NCBI RefSeq assembly: GCF_000721605.1
Contig: NZ_JOIZ01000016.1
Span: 232,164-296,163 of the forward strand
From: Streptomyces sp. NRRL S-37
Lineage (GTDB): Bacteria; Actinomycetota; Actinomycetes; Streptomycetales; Streptomycetaceae
Direction: 5' to 3'
Length of the DNA: 64,000 bases
Positions 24,443-32,316 of the stretch are shown here, piece after piece (position 1 is the first letter of the stretch; each line of letters begins with the position of its first letter). The notes beneath the pieces were generated by a model. It saw only the letters and a program-made list of their open reading frames with translations. It did no database searches and was not told the origin of the DNA. A program made the translations under genes and the position numbers.

Positions 24443-25177
24443 TCAGCCCACGGCGGACGTCTCCCGCCACAGCGCGGCGAGCTCCGGATCACCCGACACC
24501 GCCGGTACCGGCACCCGGTTCCACAGCGCGAGATACAACTGATCGGCGGGTCCGGCCAGTTCGCACTCCGCGTCCCCGGCCGTGCCCCGGCTGGTCACGG
24601 CCGGTTCCTGGGACAGCCGTACGGTCCACACCGCGTCCGCGTCGGTCGCGCGCACCCGCAGGACACGGGGCGTCCGGGTGCGCACCCGGCTCTTGGGCCG
24701 GGCGTGGAACCCGCGCAGCAGCTCGTCGACACCGTCCACGGCGAAATCCGTGGCGACCGGCGACGGCGTGCCGCCGCGTGCCGACTCGGCGTCGAACCGG
24801 TGGACGGTCGTCTCGTGCGCCTGCCGGCGGGCCCAGAACGCGAGCGAGGAGGGCGGTCCGGGCAGAAAGGTGAAGCACTCCACGCCGGGCGCCGCCCCCG
24901 CCAGGGTGTCCACCAGGCGGCGGTGACCGTCGCGGTACCAGGCCATGAGCGCGGGGCCGTCCAGCGCGGGGTGTTCACCCATCGGACGCGGCGCGGCGTG
25001 CCCGTCCGCGACGAAGGCCGCGGCCCACCGGTGCACCACACCGGTGTGCCGGACCAGGTCCCGCGTACGCCACCCCGGGCAGGTCGGCACGGCGGCGTCC
25101 GTGCCGGCCCGCTCCGCGGCGTCGGCCAGCAACTGGCCCTCTTTCTCCAGTGTCTCCAGGAACCAGGCAGTGTCCAT
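24443..25177 (-). CDS. Mycothiol-dependent maleylpyruvate isomerase family protein
   Basis: A 244-residue protein with the DinB-like four-helix MDMPI N-terminal domain (VPTCPGWRTRDLVRHTGVVHRW, metal histidines in the second and third helices, RRQAHETTVHRFDAE) and the MDMPI C-terminal domain (ATDADAVWTVRL...GTAGDAECELAGPADQLYLALW, broken here for brevity). Members bind zinc and use mycothiol as thiol cofactor in isomerisation or detoxification; the substrate is unknown. ATG 25177. The C-terminal domain is related to SCP2 lipid-binding folds. Confidence 0.9.
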   Translation of the reverse strand: MDTAWFLETLEKEGQLLADAAERAGTDAAVPTCPGWRTRDLVRHTGVVHRWAAAFVADGHAAPRPMGEHPALDGPALMAWYRDGHRRLVDTLAGAAPGVECFTFLPGPPSSLAFWARRQAHETTVHRFDAESARGGTPSPVATDFAVDGVDELLRGFHARPKSRVRTRTPRVLRVRATDADAVWTVRLSQEPAVTSRGTAGDAECELAGPADQLYLALWNRVPVPAVSGDPELAALWRETSAVG

Positions 25178-25212
25178 GGGCAGGAGTCTGCCGTACGGAC
25201 GTCCGGCCGGGT

Positions 25213-26091
25213 CTACGGGAGCGGGGTCCCGCCCGTCGCGTTCACGATCTCCGCGGTGATGTACGACGCCTCCTGCGAGGCGAGGAACACGTACGCCGGG
25301 GCCATCTCGGCCGGCTGGGCCGGACGTCCGATGGGCGCCTGCTTGCCGAACTCCGCGGTGTCCGGCAGGGTCGCCGGGATCAACGGCGTCCACACCGGCC
25401 CCGGCGCCACGGCGTTGACCCGGATGCCCCGCTCGATCAGCATCTGCGCCAGCCCCTGGGTGAACGTGACGATGGCGCCCTTCGTGGTGGCGTAGTCCAG
25501 CAGGTGCGGGCTCGGCTTGTAAGCCTGCACAGAGGCCGAGTTGATGATGCTGCCGCCCTCCCGCATGTGCGGCACGGCCAGCTTGCACAGCCAGAACATG
25601 CCGTACAGGTTGGTCCGCATCACGCGGTCGAACTGCTCGGTGGAGATCGCCTCGATGCCGTCGGGCTGCGACATCTGGTACGCCGCGTTGTTCACCAGGA
25701 TGTCGATCCGGCCGAACTCCGAGACCGCGCGGTCGATCAGCGCCCGGCAGTTCTCCTCCTCCCGGACGTCGCACGCGACGGGAACGGCCCGCCGGCCGGC
25801 CTCCTCCACCCACCGCGCGGTCTCGGCGGCGTCGTCCTTCTCACTGTCCAGGTACGTGAAGACCACGTCGGCGCCCTCGCGGGCGAACGCCAGGGCGACC
25901 GCCCGGCCGATCCCCGAGTCCCCGCCCGTGATCACGGCCGTGCGGTCCGCCAGCCGGCCGCTGCCACGGTAGGAGTCCTCCCCGTGGTCCGGCGGCGGGT
26001 CCATGGGACCGGTCCAGCCGGGATGCGGCTGGTCCTGGGACGGGAAGTCGGGGGTCGGGTGCTGATCGACGGGATTCTGCTGCTCGGTCAC
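25213..26091 (-). CDS. SDR family oxidoreductase (YghA/stress type)
   Basis: A 292-residue short-chain dehydrogenase of the group with an extended proline-rich N-terminus (DQPHPGWTGPMDPPPDHGEDSY) typical of YghA and general stress protein 39. Seen: GGDSGIGRAVA cofactor loop, NNAAY, catalytic S in NSASVQAY, Y..K in DYATTKGAI, and AVAPGPVWTPLIP. It acts on unknown carbonyl compounds with NAD(P)H. GTG 26091 follows GGGAGA. The gene is transcribed in the same direction as the isomerase 35 bases away, possibly as one operon. Confidence 0.93.
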   Translation of the reverse strand: MTEQQNPVDQHPTPDFPSQDQPHPGWTGPMDPPPDHGEDSYRGSGRLADRTAVITGGDSGIGRAVALAFAREGADVVFTYLDSEKDDAAETARWVEEAGRRAVPVACDVREEENCRALIDRAVSEFGRIDILVNNAAYQMSQPDGIEAISTEQFDRVMRTNLYGMFWLCKLAVPHMREGGSIINSASVQAYKPSPHLLDYATTKGAIVTFTQGLAQMLIERGIRVNAVAPGPVWTPLIPATLPDTAEFGKQAPIGRPAQPAEMAPAYVFLASQEASYITAEIVNATGGTPLP

Positions 26092-26128
26092 GGTCTCTCC
26101 CGGGTCCGTGGAGGGGCGGTCGTACGGT

Positions 26129-26190
26129 CGGCGCCCGCCGATGGAGAACCGGCGGACACCGGCGCCCGCCGATGGAGAACCGGCGGACGT
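26129..26190. repeat. 31-bp tandem duplication, each copy with a hairpin
   Basis: Copies 26129-26159 and 26160-26190 match at 29 of 31 positions, differing only in the last two bases. Each holds CCGCCG...CGGCGG arms that can pair. It lies in the 179-base gap between the SDR start and the end of the MFS gene, and could act as a terminator for the MFS gene or as part of the SDR leader. Confidence 0.85.
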
Positions 26191-26270
26191 CGTCGTCCGG
26201 GTACCCCGGCACCGCGCATCCGATCAGGCCCTCCCCGACGCCACCCGGACGGCCCGGGGGCCGGACGGAG

Positions 26271-27470
26271 TCAGTCCGCGCGCACGTGGCGGGTGGCGAA
26301 GCCGATGGCGGTGGCCACCACCGCCAGGACCGCCACGCTGGTCAGCGCGGCCGGGAGGCTGAACCAGTCCGCCATGAAGCCGATCGCGGGCGGGCCGAGC
26401 AGCATGCCGCCGTAGCCCAGGGTGGAGGCGGTGGCGACCCCGCCGGCCCCCGCGAGCGCGCCCGCCCGCTCGACGGCCACGGGGAACAGGTTCGCGAGCC
26501 CGAGGCCGGTGACCGCGTAACCGAGCAGGGCCGCCCACAGGGACGGCGCGAGCGCGCCGAGCAGCATGCCGGCCGCCGCGGTGGAACCGCCGGCGAGGAC
26601 GGTACGGGTCCGTCCCAGCCGTTCCAGCAGCGTCGTCCCGGAGAGCCGTCCGACCGTCATGGCCAGCGCGAAACAGGAGTACCCGACGGCCGCGGCACCC
26701 GGCGAGGCGCCGAGGTCCTCCTCCAGGTGGAGCGCGCCCCAGTCGGCCAGCGCCCCTTCGCCGTACGCGGTGCACAGCGCGATGAGCCCGAAGACGATCA
26801 CCAGGGTGCGGGTACGGCGGTCCGGCCGGCGCGGGGCGCCCTGCCCGGTCCGTTCCGTGTCCGCCGGGGTCAGTGGCTCGCACCGCATCAGCGTCCGCCC
26901 CGCGACGGCCGTCACGAGCAGCCCCACGGCGGCAAGCCCCCACAGATGCCGGGTGGGCGACAGCGAACCGGCGACCAGGGCGCCCAGCCCCGCGCCGATC
27001 ATGCCGCCCAGACTGAACGCGGCGTGGAAACTCGGCATGACGGGCCGCCCCAGCGCGGCCACCAGGTCGACGGCGGCGCTGTTGAAGGCGACGTTGATCC
27101 CGCCGTACGCCGCGCCGAACAGCAGCAGTACGGCGCCGAGCGCGAGGGCGGAACGGGTCAGCGGGGGCAGCCCGACGCTCAGGCAGAGCAGGACCGCGCA
27201 GACGACGGTGACGAGATGGCTGCCGTACCGGCGGCACAGGCGGCCGGTGAGCGTCATGGTGATCACGGCCCCGGCGGAGACGCCGAGCAGGGCCAGGCCG
27301 AGGGCGCTCGCGGAGGCGCCGGTCTGTTCCTTGACGGCGGGGATGCGCACCACCCAGCCGGCGAAGACGAAGCCGTCGAGGGCGAAGAAGGCGGTCAGGG
27401 CGAGACGGAGTCGGACGAGATCGGTACCCGGCACCACGCTGTGCGAACGGGTTTTGTTTATCAACGGCAC
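26271..27470 (-). CDS. MFS transporter
   Basis: A 399-residue major facilitator with about 12 hydrophobic segments and the loop 2-3 motif GRLCRRYGSHLV. The C-terminal half repeats the pattern with GTTLLERLGRTRTVL. It resembles the FucP/YbjJ-like branch; substrate not inferable. Start GTG 27470 has no ribosome site, but TAACCT lies about 7 bases upstream as a -10-like box, so a leaderless transcript is possible. An internal GTG at codon 12 is an alternative start. Confidence 0.88.
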   Translation of the reverse strand: MPLINKTRSHSVVPGTDLVRLRLALTAFFALDGFVFAGWVVRIPAVKEQTGASASALGLALLGVSAGAVITMTLTGRLCRRYGSHLVTVVCAVLLCLSVGLPPLTRSALALGAVLLLFGAAYGGINVAFNSAAVDLVAALGRPVMPSFHAAFSLGGMIGAGLGALVAGSLSPTRHLWGLAAVGLLVTAVAGRTLMRCEPLTPADTERTGQGAPRRPDRRTRTLVIVFGLIALCTAYGEGALADWGALHLEEDLGASPGAAAVGYSCFALAMTVGRLSGTTLLERLGRTRTVLAGGSTAAAGMLLGALAPSLWAALLGYAVTGLGLANLFPVAVERAGALAGAGGVATASTLGYGGMLLGPPAIGFMADWFSLPAALTSVAVLAVVATAIGFATRHVRAD

Positions 27471-27685
27471 AAAGTCAGGTTAGGCAGCGCCGCGACCTGC
27501 GGCAAGAGGAGCCGGAAAGGGGCGGATGCGGCCGGTGTGCCGCCGGAGGAGTGAGGACGTTAACCCGTGTGATCGCCCCGGATGGTGGGGCCGGACACCG
27601 TGGACGAACGTGGATCATGCCGGAGGCCGGGACATCCGTGCTGACGAGGAGTCAGCTGCCCAGTCTCCCGTGGAAGGACTCCCAA

Positions 27686-28411
27686 ATGCGTTCTGCCCGC
27701 ATGGTGCTCGCCACCGCGACGGCCACGGCGGCCCTCGCCATCGCCGCGCCCGCAGCCTACGCCGACCACTCGGGCGACGAGGGCTACGACAAGTCTTCTC
27801 ACAGCAAGGAGTACGACGAGGAGAGCAAGGACGAGGGGTACGGCAAGGAGAGCAAGGACGAGGAGCACGGCAAGGAGAGCAAGGACGAGGACTACGGCAA
27901 GGAGAGCAAGGACGAGGACTACGGCAAGGAGAGCAAGGACGAGGACTACGGCAAGGAGAGCAAGGACGAGGGGTACGACGAGGAGAGCAAGGACGAGGAC
28001 TACGGCAAGGAGAGCAAGGACGAGGGGTACGACGAGGAGAGCAAGGACAAGGACTACGGCAAGGAGAGCAAGGACAAGGACTACGGCAAGCACGACAAGC
28101 CGCACGGCGGCGTGCACACGGGCGGTGGGGCCCTGGCCGTCGTGAACGAGGAGGACTGGGGCACCGCCAAGGACTCGAAGTACGACCCCGAGACGTACAA
28201 GGAGAAGGACGACTCGGGCAGCGAGGAGTCCTACGGCGGCAAGCACGACAAGGAGTGGGGCAAGGAGGAGAAGCCGCACGGCGGGATGCACACCGGCGGC
28301 GGCGGACTCGCCGATCCCGGTGTCACCACGGGCGGTCTGGCCGCACTGGCGGTCCTCGGCGCCGGCGCATACGCGCTGCGCCGCAAGAAGGGCGCCGGGA
28401 GCGTGGCCTGA
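27686..28411 (+). CDS. Repeat-rich, membrane-anchored surface protein
   Basis: A 241-residue protein with a clear signal peptide (residues 1-26, ending AAYA), then an extremely charged region: ten 9-residue repeats of the form Y-x-x-E-S-K-D-x-x (residues 43-132), then KPHGGVHTGGGALA (138-151), a charged spacer, a second copy KPHGGMHTGGGGLA, and finally a hydrophobic segment (about 215-232) with the basic end RRKK. That C-terminal layout is the one of cell-wall sorting signals or simple membrane anchors, but no LPXTG or LAXTG is present. A class F sortase gene follows. ATG 27686. No domain is recognised. Confidence 0.85.
   Translation: MRSARMVLATATATAALAIAAPAAYADHSGDEGYDKSSHSKEYDEESKDEGYGKESKDEEHGKESKDEDYGKESKDEDYGKESKDEDYGKESKDEGYDEESKDEDYGKESKDEGYDEESKDKDYGKESKDKDYGKHDKPHGGVHTGGGALAVVNEEDWGTAKDSKYDPETYKEKDDSGSEESYGGKHDKEWGKEEKPHGGMHTGGGGLADPGVTTGGLAALAVLGAGAYALRRKKGAGSVA
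27812..28081 (+). repeat. 27-bp coding repeat, ten copies
   Basis: Ten in-frame 27-bp units encode the 9-residue ESKD repeats of the surface protein. Many units are nearly identical in bases, mainly GGCAAGGAGAGCAAGGACGA plus variants, so the array has probably expanded recently and may vary between strains. Confidence 0.95.
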
Positions 28412-28431
28412 GCCATGCCCGGCTCCATAGA

Positions 28432-28471
28432 CGGGGCCGTCGTACGTGCCCCGCACGTCATGACGGCCCCG
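28432..28471 (+). terminator. Long hairpin between the surface protein and sortase genes
   Basis: CGGGGCCGTC (28432-28441) pairs perfectly with GACGGCCCCG (28462-28471), and ACGTGC pairs with GCACGT inside the loop. It begins 21 bases after the stop of the repeat protein gene and could terminate or reduce transcription into the sortase gene. Confidence 0.7.
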
Positions 28472-28514
28472 CTCGCTCGTCCGTGTGCCGTGTCCGAATG
28501 AGGTGGTCCCCCCG

Positions 28515-29198
28515 ATGCCGGCCAGTCCCCCTTCACCCCTCGAAACCGATCAGGCGTCGCCGATGCGGCGGCGGCTGCGCGCCGCCATGACGGCGGTCTT
28601 CTGGAGCGGAGCCGGCCTGCTGCTGGTCGCGACGCTGATGGGCGGAGGGGAGGGCCCTCCCGACGACGCGCACGGCCCGCGCGCGGCATCCGCGGCCTCC
28701 GCCGCACCGTCCGCCCCCGCCCACCGCGAGCCGGCGGCCGAGCACCTGCCGCGCTCCAAGCCGAAGCGGCTGCTCATCCCCGACATCGGCGTCGACGCCC
28801 CCTTCACCGACCTCGCCATCGACAGCAAGGGCCGGCTCGAACCACCGCCGCCCCACGACACCAACCTGGTCGGCTGGTACGCCAAGGGTGTCTCCCCGGG
28901 CGAACGCGGTACGGCGATCATCGCCGGGCACGTGGACACGACGACGTCCCCGGCCGTGTTCGTACGGCTCAGCGAACTGGAGAAGGGCGACCGTTTCCGG
29001 GTGCTGCGCGCCGACGGCAGCAAGGCGACGTTCGTGGTGGACGAGAAGGAGTACTTCGAGAAGGACGACTTCCCCGACGAGCGTGTGTACGCCGACACCC
29101 CCGACGCCCAGGTGCGGCTCATCACCTGCGCCGGGGAGTACGACCGCGCCGCCAAGGACTACACCGAGAACCTGGTGGTCTTCGCCCATCTCGTCTGA
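28515..29198 (+). CDS. Class F sortase
   Basis: A 227-residue sortase: one N-terminal membrane segment (about 24-43), a Pro/Ala-rich linker, and the beta-barrel catalytic domain with H139 in IAGHVDT, C205 in RLITCAGEY and R211. Class F sortases are typical of actinobacteria, and their substrates are mostly unknown; they attach proteins to peptidoglycan by cutting a C-terminal sorting signal. ATG 28515 follows GAGGTGG. The immediate upstream gene encodes a repeat protein with a C-terminal anchor, the obvious candidate substrate. Confidence 0.93.
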   Translation: MPASPPSPLETDQASPMRRRLRAAMTAVFWSGAGLLLVATLMGGGEGPPDDAHGPRAASAASAAPSAPAHREPAAEHLPRSKPKRLLIPDIGVDAPFTDLAIDSKGRLEPPPPHDTNLVGWYAKGVSPGERGTAIIAGHVDTTTSPAVFVRLSELEKGDRFRVLRADGSKATFVVDEKEYFEKDDFPDERVYADTPDAQVRLITCAGEYDRAAKDYTENLVVFAHLV

Positions 29199-29202
29199 AC
29201 CG

Positions 29203-29238
29203 GCTGCCCGGAAGGGGGGAGGACGCCTTCCGGGCAGC
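29203..29238. terminator. Bidirectional terminator
   Basis: A perfect 13-bp stem (29203-29215 with 29226-29238, GCTGCCCGGAAGG) with a 10-base loop lies between the convergent sortase and GH5 genes and can serve both. Confidence 0.85.
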
Positions 29239-29244
29239 GGTCCG

Positions 29245-30882
29245 TCAGACCACGGAGCAGTCCGCGCCGTTCAGGCCGAACGCCGTGGGACTGGGGTTCG
29301 CGCCGGTCCACGAGGCCGTGAAGCCCAGGGAGACCGAGCCCGACGCGGGGATCGACGCGGTGTACGGGGCGGAGGCGACGCTGACCTCGGAACCGCTCTG
29401 CGTCGGTGTGCCGCCCCACATGTTGGTGATCCGCTGGCCGGCCGGGAAGGTCCAGGTCAGCGTCCAGCCGTTGACCGCCGAGCTGCCGGTGTTGCGGACG
29501 GTGACCTCGCCCTGGAAGCCGCCGGGCCACTCGCCGGTCACCCGGTAGCCGATCGCGCAGGCGCCCGTCGTGCCGCCGGAGGAGGTGGTGACGGTCACCG
29601 TGGCGGAGCGCTGCGAACGGTTGCCGGCGGCGTCCCGGGCGTAGACGGCGAAGGTGTAGGCCGTGTCCGCGGTGAGGCCGGTGACGGTGGCGGAGGTGCC
29701 GGCCGTCGTGGTGACGACGGTCTCCGCGCCGCCGCTGATCCGCACGACGTCGTAGCCCGTGACACCGTTCGCGTCGGTGGCGGCGCCCCAGGTGAGGGTC
29801 GCGGACGAGGCGGTCACCGCCGAGGCGGCCGGGGTGCCGGGAGTGGTCGGGGCCGTGGTGTCGTCGCCCGGGCCGGATCCGTAGACCGCGGCCTCCTCGG
29901 ACGTGGCCGCGATGCCGTCGGCGCCGTTGAAGAGACGCTCGCCCCAGCCGGTGAGCTGGTCCGGGTCGAAGTTCGTGACCATGTCGAGGTATTCGACGCC
30001 GCCGCCGTTGCCGCTCCAGGACCAGCCGAGGTAGCCGATTCCGAGCTGCCGGGTGACGGACAGGATGGTGTCCTCGTCGGGGTCGCCGTCGGAGTGGTTG
30101 TGGCCGAACTCGCCGACCACGATGGGAAGTTTCGCGGAGACGAAGCGCCCCAGGTAGTCGCTGATCTCGGCGGCGGTGTCGAAGACGCCGTACATGTGGA
30201 TGGAGAACACGGTGTTGGCGTCCGGGTCGGCGGCGAAGACCGAGGCGGCGTTGTTCCGCATGGTGAACGCCCAGTCCTGGCCCCAGTTGGGGGCGTCGAC
30301 CATCAGCGTGTGGTCGAACCCGGCGTCGCGCAGCTTCTGGATCGCCGCCTTGGTGTCGGCAGTCCAGGCCGTGTAACCGGTGTTGCCGTACGGCTCGTTG
30401 CCGATGTTGACGATCACGTAGTCCTCTTGGCCGGCCAGGGCGCTCTGGACGCTGATCCAGTAGTCGGCGGCCCGGGAGAGGGTGGCCGCTCCGCTCTGTT
30501 CGCCGTAGCCGGTGGTGTCGTGCACCTCCAGGACGCAGATCAGCCGGTTCCGCTTGCACTGTGCGACGACGTTTCCCACGTCGGCGGCGTCGTTGCGGGT
30601 CCAGCGGTCGCCGCTGGAGAGGACGACGCGCACGGTGTTGGCGCCCTTGGCCTTGATGTGCGCCAGCGAGCCGATCCGGTCGGCGTACCAGGTGTGCGCG
30701 TGGTTGACACCACGCATCACGAAGTCGTTCCCGGACGCTTCGAGGAGCCGGCCGTTCTCGACGCGGAAGCCGGTGGGCGCCGCGTGCGCCGGAGTGGTGA
30801 AGGCGAGAAACGGGAGGAGGAGTCCCAGGAGGGCGGCGAGCAGGCCGACGGCTCGTGGGGAGGGGGGCGTACGGGGTCTCAT
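29245..30882 (-). CDS. Secreted GH5 endo-beta-mannanase-like enzyme with FN3 and CBM2
   Basis: A 545-residue secreted glycoside hydrolase. Signal peptide 1-34; GH5 catalytic barrel about 36-335 with MRGVNHAHTWYADRI, typical of subfamily 8 beta-mannanases, acid/base E163 in NIGNEPYGN and nucleophile E258 in VVGEFGHNHSDG; a fibronectin type III domain about 345-432; and a cellulose-binding CBM2 (440-545, end cysteines C442 and C541). It should cut mannans while bound to plant cell-wall cellulose. ATG 30882. The upstream gap is filled with a heptanucleotide array. The upstream esterase gene has a CebR box and may drive both. Confidence 0.92.
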   Translation of the reverse strand: MRPRTPPSPRAVGLLAALLGLLLPFLAFTTPAHAAPTGFRVENGRLLEASGNDFVMRGVNHAHTWYADRIGSLAHIKAKGANTVRVVLSSGDRWTRNDAADVGNVVAQCKRNRLICVLEVHDTTGYGEQSGAATLSRAADYWISVQSALAGQEDYVIVNIGNEPYGNTGYTAWTADTKAAIQKLRDAGFDHTLMVDAPNWGQDWAFTMRNNAASVFAADPDANTVFSIHMYGVFDTAAEISDYLGRFVSAKLPIVVGEFGHNHSDGDPDEDTILSVTRQLGIGYLGWSWSGNGGGVEYLDMVTNFDPDQLTGWGERLFNGADGIAATSEEAAVYGSGPGDDTTAPTTPGTPAASAVTASSATLTWGAATDANGVTGYDVVRISGGAETVVTTTAGTSATVTGLTADTAYTFAVYARDAAGNRSQRSATVTVTTSSGGTTGACAIGYRVTGEWPGGFQGEVTVRNTGSSAVNGWTLTWTFPAGQRITNMWGGTPTQSGSEVSVASAPYTASIPASGSVSLGFTASWTGANPSPTAFGLNGADCSVV

Positions 30883-30917
30883 GGCGGCTCCGTGGGAGTG
30901 TGGTCGGCTGTCCTTGC

Positions 30918-30987
30918 TTGTGCGTTGTGCGTTGTGCGTTGTGCGTTGTGCGTTGTGCGTTGTGCGTTGTGCGTCGCGCGTCGCGCG
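30918..30987. repeat. Heptanucleotide tandem array (TTGTGCG)8 plus two degenerate copies
   Basis: Eight perfect copies of TTGTGCG run from 30918 to 30973, followed by two TCGCGCG units to 30987. The array occupies most of the 122-base gap between the esterase stop and the mannanase start, 36-105 bases upstream of the mannanase ATG. Short pure repeats of this kind are prone to slippage. Confidence 0.95.
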
Positions 30988-31004
30988 TCGGTCCGTGCCG
31001 TGCG

Positions 31005-32096
31005 TCAGGAGACGGCCGTGCAGTCGACGGTCGCCGCCGGGGCCGAGGAGGTTGCCGGGGCGGTGGCGATGAAGCCGAAGGAGGCGCTCGCGCCGGGGGC
31101 GAGGGCTCCGTTCCAGTTCGCGTGGGTGACGGTGGCCGTGCCGTCGGCGGCCGTGCCGAGGGTGCCGTTCCAGACCTGGCCGACACGGGCGCCGTCGGCC
31201 GGTACGACCGTCACCGTCCAGCCCGTGACGGGAGCGGCGGAGGTGTTGCGTACCGTCACCTCGGCCTGGTAGCCGCCCTGCCAGGTGGAGACCGCGCGGA
31301 AGGAGGCGGTGCAGGTGGCGTCACCGGGCTCGTCCGGGTCACCGGGATCACCGGGGACGCCTTGGTCGAGAAGCGCGGCCAGGGCCGGGAACCAGCGCGC
31401 GGCGATCTTCTCGTTGCCGGCGTCGTTCGGGTGGACGCCGTCGTAGGTGTCGGTGGCCGTGTCGAATCCCGTCCACTGGTCGACCACGGTCACCGGGGAG
31501 CGGTCGGTGCTCGTCGCCGCGGCCCATGCGGGGATCCGGGCGTTGAGGTCGACCACGCGCTGGGCGCAGGCGGCGCAGGTGCCGGGGTTCATGGGAATGA
31601 TCTGGGCGACGAGGACCCGCATGTCCGGGTTGGACTCCCGCATCTGTCCCACGAGCCTGGTGTAGGCGGCGAGGACGCGGTCGGGGGAGATATTGCTCCA
31701 GACGTCGTTCGTGCCGAAGTGCATGACAACGATGTCCGGCAGTGTTGCCGCCAGCCGCGCGGGAAGCAGGTTCCGGTCCGCCACGTTGGTGACCAGTTCG
31801 CCGCCGTGCCCTTCGTTGTCCCCGTCGTGCGCCACGCCGCAGCCCTGCGCGGGCAGGGTGCCGACGAAGTCGACGTCCGTGTACCCGGCGTCCAGCAGCC
31901 GGTTCCACAGCAGGGCCCGCCAGCAGCCGGGCGATCCGGTGATGGAGTCGCCCAGTGGCATGACGCGCACCGGGCCGGCCGCCGCCGGTGCGGCTGCCGC
32001 GGCCGGGGTGGCGGTCACGCCCACGGGGAGGAGCAGGGCGGCCAGCAGGCCGAGTAACGGAAGCGTGCGTATGCCCAGGAGGCGGATGTCGCGCAT
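31005..32096 (-). CDS. Secreted SGNH-fold esterase (CE3-like) with CBM2
   Basis: A 363-residue secreted protein: signal peptide 1-about 36; SGNH hydrolase domain with catalytic S51 in PLGDSITGSPGCWR, GTND (N130), and DGVHPN (D219, H222); a Gly/Pro/Asp linker (247-260); and a cellulose-binding CBM2 (262-359, terminal cysteines). The GDSITGSPGCW form resembles carbohydrate esterase family 3 acetylxylan esterases, which strip acetyl groups from hemicellulose. It stands upstream of the mannanase in the same direction, behind a CebR box. Confidence 0.9.
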   Translation of the reverse strand: MRDIRLLGIRTLPLLGLLAALLLPVGVTATPAAAAAPAAAGPVRVMPLGDSITGSPGCWRALLWNRLLDAGYTDVDFVGTLPAQGCGVAHDGDNEGHGGELVTNVADRNLLPARLAATLPDIVVMHFGTNDVWSNISPDRVLAAYTRLVGQMRESNPDMRVLVAQIIPMNPGTCAACAQRVVDLNARIPAWAAATSTDRSPVTVVDQWTGFDTATDTYDGVHPNDAGNEKIAARWFPALAALLDQGVPGDPGDPDEPGDATCTASFRAVSTWQGGYQAEVTVRNTSAAPVTGWTVTVVPADGARVGQVWNGTLGTAADGTATVTHANWNGALAPGASASFGFIATAPATSSAPAATVDCTAVS

Positions 32097-32121
32097 GGTT
32101 GTTCCCCTTCCCTGAAGGATG

Positions 32122-32135
32122 TGGGAGCGCTCCCA
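32122..32135. promoter_or_regulatory. CebR box
   Basis: TGGGAGCGCTCCCA is a perfect 14-bp palindrome identical to the known binding site of CebR, the cellobiose-responsive LacI-type repressor of cellulase genes in Streptomyces. It lies 26-39 bases upstream of the esterase start, so the esterase (and perhaps the mannanase) should be induced by cello-oligosaccharides. Confidence 0.9.
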
Positions 32136-32316
32136 TGCGGAACATCAAGCCATCGTTGTCATTGACGCGTCAAGAGGCCGGGGCAAGGCGGGTGCCACGA
32201 GAGGCCGGACTCCGCGCCGCGGACCTCTCCGTCACCGGGTGCGAGGAGAGGGCCGGGCCGGGCGGGCCGCGACAGCCGTACGACGGTGACCGCCGCGGCC
32301 CGGGGCGGGGGTGACC

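Noticed and set aside
27560..28456. Minus-strand ORF of Leu/Val repeats opposite the ESKD-repeat gene
   Set aside because: It is the reverse complement of the 27-bp repeats and reads as low-complexity LVLALLAVV; the plus strand has a signal peptide, anchor and codon use that fit a real gene.
30512..32057. Plus-strand ORFs with cysteine-rich VVRCALC repeats
   Set aside because: They are readings of the TTGTGCG array and antisense of the esterase and mannanase genes; no start signals.
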